DNA from: Parapedobacter lycopersici
GTDB taxonomy: Bacteria; Bacteroidota; Bacteroidia; Sphingobacteriales; Sphingobacteriaceae
DNA length: 64,000 nt
Assembly (NCBI RefSeq): GCF_024643285.1
Contig: NZ_JAMSLW010000006.1
Coordinates: 297,987-361,986 of the forward strand
Reading direction: 5' to 3'
In this document: in pieces, positions 36,069 through 44,495 of the stretch
Numbering within the stretch: the stretch's first letter is position 1
How the letters are laid out: each line of letters begins with the position of its first letter
Program-made: the position numbers and the translations under genes
Notes under the pieces: model-generated
Seen by the model: only the letters and a program-made list of their open reading frames with translations
Databases searched by the model: none
What the model was told of the DNA's origin: nothing

Positions 36069-39000
36069 ATGAAGTTACATGCTTGTATCTTGCTGAGGCG
36101 ACGTGCCTGGCCTCAGCAACTCCCTAATTTGGCCGCCATCGGGATGACGGCCTGGATGATTATGTCGTTTACGCCGGTCAGTGCCGGAAGTCCCGATCCG
36201 AATTATGCACATCGCAGTGGACCACGCCTCATTGGTGTGGTCGCTCATAACGCAGTTGATATCGGCGGCCGGGTAACCGGAACTGATGGTGAGCCGCTTG
36301 CGGGTGTCAGCGTACGACTGGAGGGAACAAACACCGGGACAACTACGGACGCGGAGGGCCGTTATGCGCTGGCAGCCGCTGACGGCAGCGGTACACTCAT
36401 ATTCAGCTACGTCGGCTACGTTTCCCAGGAAATTGCCATCAATGGCCGGAGTACCATTGACGTACAACTGGTGGAGGATGCCAATGCGCTGAGCGAAGTG
36501 GTGGTGACTGCGCTGGGGATAACCAGGGATAAAAAGGTGCTGGCCTATTCCATCACTGAGGTGGGAGGAGAAGGATTTACGAAAGCACGGGAAAACAACC
36601 TGGGCAATGCACTGTCGGGCAAAATTGCCGGGGTCAACGCATCGAGTACCGCCACCGGACCGGGCGGGGCCAGCCGGGTGATTATCCGCGGAAACGGCTC
36701 GCTCGCCGGCGATAACCAGCCCCTGTATGTGGTTAACGGCGTGCCGATTAACAATTCACATCAGGGTGCAGAGACGGGCGGTGATGGGCTGGTCAGTATC
36801 AACCCCGATGACATCGAGTCGATCTCGGTACTGAAGGGGGGGACGGCAGCGGCGCTGTATGGTTCCCGTGCGGCAAATGGGGTAATTTTGATTACCACTA
36901 AGTCCGGAAATATCCAAAAGGGTATTGGCGTTGAGTTGAATTCAACAACCACGGTGTCCAGTCCGCTGGTGATCCCGGATTGGCAGTATGAATACGGCTC
37001 CGGAACCCGCGGGGAAAAGCCGGTTACCCAGGGTGATGCTGTTGCTAACGGCCGGACATCCTGGGGTGCCCGGTTGGATGGCTCACCAGTGATCCAGTTC
37101 GATGGGGTAAACCGGCCGTATACAGCCCAGCGGGATAATGCCAGAAATTTTTACAACAATGGCCTGAATCTTTCCAATACCCTGGCACTGAGCGGGGGTA
37201 ACGAAATCGCGCAGTTCCGTTTTTCTGTGTCAAATATGCATGATGCGGGCATTGTGCCAAAGTCGGCTATGGAACGAAATGCGTTCAACCTTAGTGTGAA
37301 TGCCAATTTATCGGACAAGATATTATTCGAAGGGCGCGCCCAGTATAATATCGAAACGGCAAAGAACCGGACTTCCATTGCTGATTTTACCAATAACCCG
37401 AATTCTTCGGTGGGATTGATGGCGACCAGCATTGATGTGCGCACGCTGGATCCGGGATATGATGAGCGGGGATACGAGGTGCCCTGGAATGATTATATTT
37501 TTGTTACCAACCCCTATTTCGCAATAAATAAGGTGAAGAATGAAGACGAGCGCCGCCGGTTTATAGGCACTTTTAACGTCCGTTATAACATTGCTGAATT
37601 TCTTTATGCGCGGGCACGGGTAGGAATCGACTATTTTAATATTGCCGGCTGGGAAATTGGTCCCACGGGGCGGCTAACAAATCTTTTCGGTGATTACAGT
37701 ACCGACCGGAATACCACCTATGAAACCAATATCGAGGGCATCCTCGGGTTTGATAAATCGTTTGGTAATTTCTCCCTCAATGCGATTGCCGGAGGTAATA
37801 AAATGTATAACCAAAATGCTTTCGGCGGACTGTCAAGCGGTAACCTGAATGTGCCGTTCCAGTATTTTATCAGCAATGGCAGCAGTCAGACGTTTTCGGA
37901 CGGTTTTGGCGCTTCAGCGATCAATTCATTGTTCGGCTCGGTGGATGTCGGGTTCAAAGACTACCTCTACCTGTCATTGACGGGTCGCCAGGACTGGTTT
38001 TCGACGTTATCTCCGGAAAGCAACAGCCTGTTCTATCCCTCCGCGGGACTGAGTTTTATCTTCTCGGATATCTGGGACGCAAAGCCGTCGTGGCTGAGTT
38101 ATGGAAAAATCAGGGCATCATGGGCACAGGTCGGCGGGGACGCGCCAAGCCCCTATGGACTGGATCTGACCTATTCTACCGGACAGGAAAACCTGGCGGG
38201 ACAGCCCCTGATGCGGATCAGCGGCAATACCATTCCGAACGCATTGCGGCCATACACGTCGACAACAACCGAGGCGGGGCTGGAAGTACGGGCCCTGAAC
38301 AACCGGCTTGGCGCGGATATCACGCTGTACCGAAAGGTCACTACGGATGATATCGTACGTGCCTCGGTGCCAAGCACGTCGGGATATAGTAACGTGAGCC
38401 TGAATGTGGGTGAAATGCGTAACCAGGGAATTGAATTGCTGTTAACAGGTACACCGGTACAGTCAACTGCCGGGTTCAGATGGGATGTCAGCTACAACAT
38501 GGCTTATAACCAAAATACGGTGATTAAAATAGCGGATGGCCTGACCAGTCTGACCGGGGGCGCGGCCCGTACTGACAATGCCCGGATCAATCATTATGAA
38601 GGAAGTCCTTACGGGATGGTTTCCGGTTTCAGGGCCAGGCGGGATGAACAGGGTAACATCATGTATAACAGTGCCAACGGGATCCCACTACAGGGTGAAT
38701 TTGAAGCGTTGGGACGGGGTGTCCCGCCCTGGACAATGGGATTGTCCAATACCCTTACGTATAAAAACTTTTCCCTCGATGTGCTGCTCGACGGCAAGTT
38801 TGGCTCCATGATGTATGTTTCTACCAACGCATATGGAACATATTACGGACTTGATAAACGAACGGTAGCCAATGGTGTCCGGGAAAGCGGTGTATCGGTT
38901 GCCGGGGTCGACCAGGATGGACAGCCCTACAGTGCGGTAATTCCCGCGCAGAATTATTTTCAGGGCATTGCCTTTTCCCTGACCGACCAGTTTATCGCGG

Positions 39001-39248
39001 ATGCGAGCTTTGTGAAGGTCCGACAGCTGGTATTTGGGTACTCCCTGCCGCAATCGCTGGTCACGAAAACCCCGTTTCAGTCGGTTGCCATTTCTTTTGT
39101 TGCGCGTAACCTGTGGTTACTCTATAGCAGTGTAGCTAACGTAGACCCGGAAGCCACCTATGGTACAACCGGAGGTACGTACGGACTGGAGATGTTCGGC
39201 GTGCCGCCCACGCGGAATTTTGGATTTAACCTGGCTGTCCGTCTGTAA
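36069..39248 (+). CDS. SusC/RagA TonB-dependent transporter without STN domain (SusC2)
   Basis: Second outer-membrane transporter of the locus. From the ATG at 36069 the product has 1059 residues. It has a signal region (NLAAIGMTAWMIMSFTPVSAG), a carboxypeptidase-regulatory-like domain (about 63-150, VDIGGRVTGTDGEPLAGVSV), TonB box SEVVVTALG, plug (YGSRAANGVILITTKSG) and a barrel ending FNLAVRL. There is no STN domain between the signal peptide and the regulatory domain, so it should not signal to FecR. An upstream frame start at 35988 gives no signal peptide and is rejected. susD2 follows 21 bp later. Confidence 0.95.
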   Translation: MKLHACILLRRRAWPQQLPNLAAIGMTAWMIMSFTPVSAGSPDPNYAHRSGPRLIGVVAHNAVDIGGRVTGTDGEPLAGVSVRLEGTNTGTTTDAEGRYALAAADGSGTLIFSYVGYVSQEIAINGRSTIDVQLVEDANALSEVVVTALGITRDKKVLAYSITEVGGEGFTKARENNLGNALSGKIAGVNASSTATGPGGASRVIIRGNGSLAGDNQPLYVVNGVPINNSHQGAETGGDGLVSINPDDIESISVLKGGTAAALYGSRAANGVILITTKSGNIQKGIGVELNSTTTVSSPLVIPDWQYEYGSGTRGEKPVTQGDAVANGRTSWGARLDGSPVIQFDGVNRPYTAQRDNARNFYNNGLNLSNTLALSGGNEIAQFRFSVSNMHDAGIVPKSAMERNAFNLSVNANLSDKILFEGRAQYNIETAKNRTSIADFTNNPNSSVGLMATSIDVRTLDPGYDERGYEVPWNDYIFVTNPYFAINKVKNEDERRRFIGTFNVRYNIAEFLYARARVGIDYFNIAGWEIGPTGRLTNLFGDYSTDRNTTYETNIEGILGFDKSFGNFSLNAIAGGNKMYNQNAFGGLSSGNLNVPFQYFISNGSSQTFSDGFGASAINSLFGSVDVGFKDYLYLSLTGRQDWFSTLSPESNSLFYPSAGLSFIFSDIWDAKPSWLSYGKIRASWAQVGGDAPSPYGLDLTYSTGQENLAGQPLMRISGNTIPNALRPYTSTTTEAGLEVRALNNRLGADITLYRKVTTDDIVRASVPSTSGYSNVSLNVGEMRNQGIELLLTGTPVQSTAGFRWDVSYNMAYNQNTVIKIADGLTSLTGGAARTDNARINHYEGSPYGMVSGFRARRDEQGNIMYNSANGIPLQGEFEALGRGVPPWTMGLSNTLTYKNFSLDVLLDGKFGSMMYVSTNAYGTYYGLDKRTVANGVRESGVSVAGVDQDGQPYSAVIPAQNYFQGIAFSLTDQFIADASFVKVRQLVFGYSLPQSLVTKTPFQSVAISFVARNLWLLYSSVANVDPEATYGTTGGTYGLEMFGVPPTRNFGFNLAVRL
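36090..36119 (+). promoter_or_regulatory. Hairpin inside susC2 start region
   Basis: TTGCTGAGGC (36090-36099) and GCCTCAGCAA (36110-36119) form a perfect 10-bp stem with a 10-nt loop, starting 21 nt after the A of the ATG and encoding LLRRRAWPQQ. It matches in place the susC1 hairpin at 28202-28221. Confidence 0.55.
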
Positions 39249-39269
39249 AATTTTAGATAACATTTAGTC

Positions 39270-40856
39270 ATGAAACTCAGAAAAATGAAACATATATCAA
39301 TTAAAATTGCATTTTTGGCCGTAGCACTGCTTGCGGGATGCGACAGCAATTTCGAGGAACTGAATAAAAACCCCAATGCATATACCGAACCGGTGATTAA
39401 CAGCCTGTTTTCATCGGTGGCATTGCGGGCTGCCGGAGTGAGTGCACCGCAGCACAACAACAAAGAGGCCGGATGTTTTATGCAATATTACACGTCGCTT
39501 AATGCCGTTCAATGGGCGGGCGACAAGTACCTGTTCAGTGATAACTATAACGGTCGTTTATGGCGGGTTACTTATCCCGAAACCATGAAAGAAACCGTAC
39601 AGTTGCTGCACCTGTTGCAGGATGATCCTGAAATGGTCAATCAGTATAATATTGTCCGGATCATGAAGGTATACATTATGCACCGGGTTACGGATATGTA
39701 TGGAGACGTGCCGTATTTTGAAGCTGGGTTGGGGTATATCAGCGGCGTGTATAAACCGAAATACGACAGGCAATCGGAAATTTATGCTGATATGCTGAAG
39801 GAACTGGATGAAGCAGCCGTTGCGCTGGATCCGTCAAAACCATCCTATGGTCCGGCTGACTTTGTCTATGATGGTGATGTGGTGAAATGGAAGCGGTTTG
39901 CTTACTCCATGATGCTTCGTTTAGGCATGCGGTTAACAAAGGTGGATGCCGCTATGGCGGAAACCTGGGTGAAAAAGGCGATAGCCGGAGGCGTGATGCA
40001 AAGCAACGATGACCTGGCCCGGATGATCCACGAAGCCAGTCCAAGGTCGTTGGTCAACTGGAGTGCGGATCAGATCCGTGGAGCGGAAGGGGTGAACCCG
40101 GCAGCCGAAGGCAGGGGCCTGTTAAAGATGAATAAAACATTTATTGACCATTTGAAGGAAACCGATGACCCCAGAATGCCTTTTTTGGTAACGCTGTGGG
40201 AGGGGAATGTCAACGTGGCAAACCTGCCTGAAAGTACCGAACCGGAGCGTCAAAAAGGATTGCCGGGTGGGTATGATAATAATTCGATCCGGACGATTAT
40301 ACCCAACTGGGACTCAGATATGTTGCGGGAATATTCGGAACCGAACATTCATACTTTTCTGGACCTGACTTCACCGGATATTTTCCAGAGCTGTGCGGAA
40401 GTTAAACTGTTACTTGCCGAAGCGGCGTTGCGGGGATGGACAACCGGTAGCTCCAGGGAATATTATGAAGATGCGGTCCGGTGTTCGCTCGGGGAACAGG
40501 AACTGTTTCCGAATGGGATGGGCCGTGACGCGGCGTTAGTGGCCGCAAATGGCTACCTTGCCGCCAATCCGTATCTGGAGAACGGCACATTTGACGAGCA
40601 GATGGAACAGATCCATACGCAGTTCTGGGTAACTGTTTTTCCCAATAACCTGGAAGTCTACGCCAATTGGCGGCGAACAGACTATCCGAAACTGATACCA
40701 ACGAATTACCCGGGCAATGAAACAGGTGGCGTTATTCCTCGGCGTTTGGTATATTTGGTCGAAGAAAAAACCTTGAACACCGAGAATTACGAGGCTGCTA
40801 TTGCTGCGCAGGGACCTGATCTGATGCTTACGAGCGTTTGGTGGGATAAAGAATAA
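39270..40856 (+). CDS. SusD/RagB-family outer-membrane lipoprotein (SusD2)
   Basis: Surface lipoprotein partner of SusC2. The 528-residue product has a lipoprotein signal ending LLAGC, then NFEELNKNPNAYTEPVINSL. The family core has NIVRIMKVYIMHRVTDMYGD, KRFAYSMMLRLGMRLTKVDA and LLLAEAALRGW, and the end has LEVYANWRRTDYPKLIPTNY. It is paralogous to SusD1. ATG at 39285 is an alternative start that still keeps the lipobox. Confidence 0.95.
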   Translation: MKLRKMKHISIKIAFLAVALLAGCDSNFEELNKNPNAYTEPVINSLFSSVALRAAGVSAPQHNNKEAGCFMQYYTSLNAVQWAGDKYLFSDNYNGRLWRVTYPETMKETVQLLHLLQDDPEMVNQYNIVRIMKVYIMHRVTDMYGDVPYFEAGLGYISGVYKPKYDRQSEIYADMLKELDEAAVALDPSKPSYGPADFVYDGDVVKWKRFAYSMMLRLGMRLTKVDAAMAETWVKKAIAGGVMQSNDDLARMIHEASPRSLVNWSADQIRGAEGVNPAAEGRGLLKMNKTFIDHLKETDDPRMPFLVTLWEGNVNVANLPESTEPERQKGLPGGYDNNSIRTIIPNWDSDMLREYSEPNIHTFLDLTSPDIFQSCAEVKLLLAEAALRGWTTGSSREYYEDAVRCSLGEQELFPNGMGRDAALVAANGYLAANPYLENGTFDEQMEQIHTQFWVTVFPNNLEVYANWRRTDYPKLIPTNYPGNETGGVIPRRLVYLVEEKTLNTENYEAAIAAQGPDLMLTSVWWDKE

Positions 40857-40963
40857 GATGTAAAGACCAAGTAATGCAACGATGCGATTAAGCTGCTGTG
40901 GTCGCCGGGGAATTAAAATTGAATACCAACTATTTAACTAACTCATAATTAATAATTCGTATA

Positions 40964-42196
40964 ATGAAACGTAGAGATGTTCTTAAAAGTTTAAGTCTTT
41001 TACCCCTGGTAGGTACGGTTGAAGCAAAATCCATTATGAACCCGTTCAGTGCACCGGCTGAAGCGGACGGTGTACCAAACCTGTTCGAAGAACTCGGGGT
41101 TACCCCGTACATCAATGCAAGCGCCACAATGACCTTTTTGTCCGGCTCATTGATGCTACCCGAGGTGATGGCCGCCATTAATTCGACGGCATCTGATTTT
41201 GCCAATATGTATGAACTGCAGGATAAAGTGGGGGCGAAGATAGCGGAAATGCTGAAATGTGAAGCCGCTATGGTTACCTCCGGAGCAGCGGGTGCACTGG
41301 TATTGGGTACGGCCGCATGTATTACGGGCATGGACCGCAAAAAAATAAAAATGCTTCCGCAGCTCGAAGGTCCGCAACGGGAAGTCATCATGCAAAAAAA
41401 GCATCGTTATGCTTTCGACCAGACCGTGATCATGACAGGAGCCAAGATTGTTGAGGTGGAGAACGCTGAGGAGATGGAACGGGCCATCAACGAAAACACG
41501 GTCATGGCACTGTTCTTTAATGGCGCAATTTCGTGGTACGGCGGTGAAGACGCGATCAAACACGAAGAATTTATTGCCATTTGTAAGCGGCACAACATCC
41601 CATCTTTCGTTGACGCTGCCGCAGACGTTCCGCCCGTTGAAAACCTGTTTAAATACCAGAAAATGGGATTTGACCTGGTGACGTTCTCCGGAGGCAAAAT
41701 GATACGTGGGCCGCAGAGTGCCGGACTGCTTTTTGGAAGGAAAGACCTGATAGAGGCTGCAAAACAGAATAACAGTCCGCATGAAAGTCCGATTGGACGC
41801 CCGATGAAGGTGAACAAGGAAGAGATCTTTGGCATGTATGCGGCATTGAAATCCTACCTGGCAAGAGATCATAAGAAAGAATGGCAGTTGTGGCTCGACC
41901 GGATTACCTACATCCAGAATCAGCTGGAAACCATCCCGACAGTAAAAGGAGAAACAACCGTACCTGAGGGACCGGCAAACGTAATGCCCGGCCTGCAGCT
42001 GACATGGGATGAAAAACGGGTGAAGATCACCGGCGATGAGGTGAGTAAACAGCTGGAAGCCGGAAAGCCGGCGATTATTATCCGTGGCCAGGGGAACTCG
42101 CTCAGCGTGGGCGTGACACTGCTCCGCGATGATCAGGTTGCCATTGTCGCCCAACGGGTGAAGGAGGTGCTGGAAAGCGCCCTGCAAAAAGCTTAA
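40964..42196 (+). CDS. SelA/DgaE-like PLP-dependent enzyme with Tat signal (PLP3)
   Basis: Third PLP enzyme. The 410-residue product begins MKRRDVLKSLSLLPLVGT (twin-arginine signal). It has PLP Lys 245 in FSGGKMIRGPQSAGLLFG, cofactor Asp in FVDAAADVPP and the loop GRPMKVNKEEIFGMYAALKS. It matches PLP2 closely and PLP1 less, suggesting a local duplication that split PLP2 from PLP3 around SusCD2. The rraA-like gene starts 21 bp after it, placing it in the amidohydrolase operon. Predicted ammonia-lyase-like activity on an imported substrate; substrate unknown. Confidence 0.9.
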   Translation: MKRRDVLKSLSLLPLVGTVEAKSIMNPFSAPAEADGVPNLFEELGVTPYINASATMTFLSGSLMLPEVMAAINSTASDFANMYELQDKVGAKIAEMLKCEAAMVTSGAAGALVLGTAACITGMDRKKIKMLPQLEGPQREVIMQKKHRYAFDQTVIMTGAKIVEVENAEEMERAINENTVMALFFNGAISWYGGEDAIKHEEFIAICKRHNIPSFVDAAADVPPVENLFKYQKMGFDLVTFSGGKMIRGPQSAGLLFGRKDLIEAAKQNNSPHESPIGRPMKVNKEEIFGMYAALKSYLARDHKKEWQLWLDRITYIQNQLETIPTVKGETTVPEGPANVMPGLQLTWDEKRVKITGDEVSKQLEAGKPAIIIRGQGNSLSVGVTLLRDDQVAIVAQRVKEVLESALQKA

Positions 42197-42217
42197 CCAT
42201 TACTACATACAAATCCC

Positions 42218-43135
42218 ATGAATACACAACAAAAGAAATGGGTGAAATCGCTCGTACCAGGCACACTGTGCCTGGTATTGGCTTTAGGTTCCCCAACCGT
42301 CGAGGCAACCGCCCAGATTTATCAGTTGTCGCCGGAAGAAATGGCGCACTATACCCCCCACAACCCCTTTGACCGTCTTAATGATGGTCGACCACGTGTG
42401 CCGGATGCCATACTGGATACCATCCGGAATATGGAAATCGCTGTGGTGGAGGTATATGCGTTATTGCGGGATAAGGGATTCCCCAATCAGTTTGAGGGTG
42501 ATTGGAAGGTGCTTCAGCCGGGGAAAAGGTTAGTTGGGCGGGCGTTTACTGTGCAGTTTATGCCCACACGTGCCGATTTGAACGAGGTGACCCAAGAGGA
42601 CGCGGCAGCTAAGGGATTGGGGCGGTTGCGAAATCAGACAACCATCGATATGCTGGAATCCGGAGACGTGGCTGTGGTTGATCTTTATGGAAAGGTAGAG
42701 GAGGGAACGTTTGTGGGTGATAAACTGGCTTACTATATTCAGAAAACAACGGGTACAGGCATTGTGATTGACGGCGGACTGTTTTTTGTGGAAGCTATTG
42801 AAAAGACGGGTATGCCGGGTTATTATCGGGGTACGCACCCGGAATCATTGAGAAACTCGATGATTACAGGTGTTAACGTGCCGATCCGGATCGGCGGTGC
42901 AACGGTAATGCCGGGTGATGTGGTGCTGGGCGATCAGGATGGACTGCTGTTCATTCCCCCGCAGCTGGTTGAAGAAATTATTACTTCGGTAAAAACAAAG
43001 CGTGTCCGTGATGCATGGTCGAAAAAGCAATTTGATACCGGCAAATATAAATCGGCCGAAATTTATGGGCGGTTGAGTCCGGAACTGCAAAAAGACCTTG
43101 ACGAGTTTATGAAAGCGCATGGTATTAATCAATAA
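42218..43135 (+). CDS. Exported RraA-family protein lacking the catalytic Arg-Asp
   Basis: RraA-fold protein (RNase E inhibitor RraA / 4-hydroxy-4-methyl-2-oxoglutarate aldolase family) of 305 residues. An N-terminal signal segment (SLVPGTLCLVLALGS) is followed by family landmarks GRAFTVQFMP, SGDVAVVDLYG, the GxGIVIDGG turn and MPGDVVLGDQDGLLFIPP. Where the family has DGxxRD, with Arg binding pyruvate and Asp the metal, this protein reads DGGLFF (Phe 189-190). Canonical aldolase activity is therefore doubtful; a lyase of other mechanism or a binding role is possible. It lies between PLP3 and two amidohydrolases with gaps of 21 and 3 bp. Confidence 0.88.
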   Translation: MNTQQKKWVKSLVPGTLCLVLALGSPTVEATAQIYQLSPEEMAHYTPHNPFDRLNDGRPRVPDAILDTIRNMEIAVVEVYALLRDKGFPNQFEGDWKVLQPGKRLVGRAFTVQFMPTRADLNEVTQEDAAAKGLGRLRNQTTIDMLESGDVAVVDLYGKVEEGTFVGDKLAYYIQKTTGTGIVIDGGLFFVEAIEKTGMPGYYRGTHPESLRNSMITGVNVPIRIGGATVMPGDVVLGDQDGLLFIPPQLVEEIITSVKTKRVRDAWSKKQFDTGKYKSAEIYGRLSPELQKDLDEFMKAHGINQ

Positions 43136-43138
43136 TAA

Positions 43139-44476
43139 ATGGTTAGGTATTTAGCGATACTGCTTAGCATATTGGCTGGGGTGGCATCGGCAGTCCGGGC
43201 ACAGGTATCAGCTTCAGTGAAGCCCTACCAGGTTGTCATCAAAGGCGGCCATGTGATCGATCCGAAAAACGGGATCAATGCCGTTATGGACATCGCCATT
43301 GCGCCTGCACATGATATGCAGCCACTTGCGTGGGGTCAGGCGCTTTCGCCGGATCAGGAGGGGAGGATTGCGCTGGTAGCAGAAAACATCGACCCGGGCC
43401 TTGCTATTCAGGTTGTCGATGCAAAGGGACTGTATGTGGTTCCCGGCTTAGTGGATATCCATTCCCATAACTTCTGGGGGCACGACGGGGAGCGGCAGAT
43501 GAATGGGCCGAGAGGACTTCCGCCGGACGGCTTCACTTTCCGCTCGGGGGTAACCACTGTGGTAGATGCGGGCGGCTCAGGCTGGCGGACGTTTCCTTTG
43601 TTCAGGGAGCAGACCATCGAACGCTCACAGACGCGGGTGCTGGCGATGCTTAATATTGTAGGTGAAGGGATGCGCGGAAGCCGGTACGAACAAAATATCG
43701 CCGACATGGACCCTGACTCGACAGCCAAGGTGGCCCGGGCGTATGACGACCTGATTGTGGGTATTAAGCTGGCGCATTTCAGCGGACATGACTGGACACC
43801 AACTGACCGGGCACTCGCGGCGGGAAGGCTGGCGGATATTCCGATTATGGTAGATTTCGGGTCAGCAAAGCCATATTTGCCATTGGAGACCCTGTTTTTG
43901 GAAAAATTCCGCCCCGGCGACATATATACCCACTGTTTTGGTGGAAACAGCAGCGCCAGTCCGGACGGACGGGAATCCATTGTGGATGTGACCACCAATA
44001 AGGTGAAACCATACGTATTGGAGGCGCAGAAAAGGGGAGTGGTATTCGACGTGGGCTTCGGCGGGGCGAGTTTTCTGTTCGCCCAGGGTACACCGGCTAT
44101 TGCGAGTGGGTTTTACCCAAATTCCATCAGTACGGACATCCATGTTGAAAGCATGAACAATGCCATGAAAGACATGCCGAACATCATGTCGCTTTTTATG
44201 GCTATGGGCATGCCATTGGAGGCGGTAATTGCTGCCAGTACCTGGAATCCGGCACAGGAAATCAACCGCAGCGAACTTGGAAGCCTGTCGGTAGGCGCAG
44301 TAGCGGATATTGCGCTGTTCCGGCTTGTGGAAGGAGACTTTGGTTTTTGGGCCAGGGACGGGAAAATTGCGGGCAAACAGCGGCTGTTTACTGAAATGAC
44401 ACTCCGGGGTGGCCATATCGTTTACAATTTGAATGGCTTGGTAGATCCGATTAATGCAAAACACATATCCAATTAA
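43139..44476 (+). CDS. Exported amidohydrolase/deacetylase family metallohydrolase (AH1)
   Basis: Amidohydrolase-superfamily enzyme of the dihydroorotase-like COG3964 group, which hydrolyses acyl esters or amides and often neighbours DgaE-type PLP enzymes. The 445-residue product has a signal peptide (MVRYLAILLSILAGVASAV, near VRAQ) and metal ligands His 108 and His 110 in DIHSHNFWGHDG. A candidate bridging Lys lies in VGIKLAHFSGHDW and a metal Asp in STDIHVESMNN. An insertion near PAHDMQPLAWGQALSPDQE distinguishes it from AH2. It starts 3 bp after the rraA-like gene and ends 19 bp before AH2. Substrate unknown. Confidence 0.92.
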   Translation: MVRYLAILLSILAGVASAVRAQVSASVKPYQVVIKGGHVIDPKNGINAVMDIAIAPAHDMQPLAWGQALSPDQEGRIALVAENIDPGLAIQVVDAKGLYVVPGLVDIHSHNFWGHDGERQMNGPRGLPPDGFTFRSGVTTVVDAGGSGWRTFPLFREQTIERSQTRVLAMLNIVGEGMRGSRYEQNIADMDPDSTAKVARAYDDLIVGIKLAHFSGHDWTPTDRALAAGRLADIPIMVDFGSAKPYLPLETLFLEKFRPGDIYTHCFGGNSSASPDGRESIVDVTTNKVKPYVLEAQKRGVVFDVGFGGASFLFAQGTPAIASGFYPNSISTDIHVESMNNAMKDMPNIMSLFMAMGMPLEAVIAASTWNPAQEINRSELGSLSVGAVADIALFRLVEGDFGFWARDGKIAGKQRLFTEMTLRGGHIVYNLNGLVDPINAKHISN

Positions 44477-44495
44477 CGCTAAATACACTAAATTC

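Noticed and set aside
33187..42196. Calling the three PLP enzymes selenocysteine synthase (SelA)
   Set aside because: No selB, selD or tRNA-Sec is nearby, the proteins carry export signals, and the SusCD/amidohydrolase setting fits the DgaE-like branch instead.
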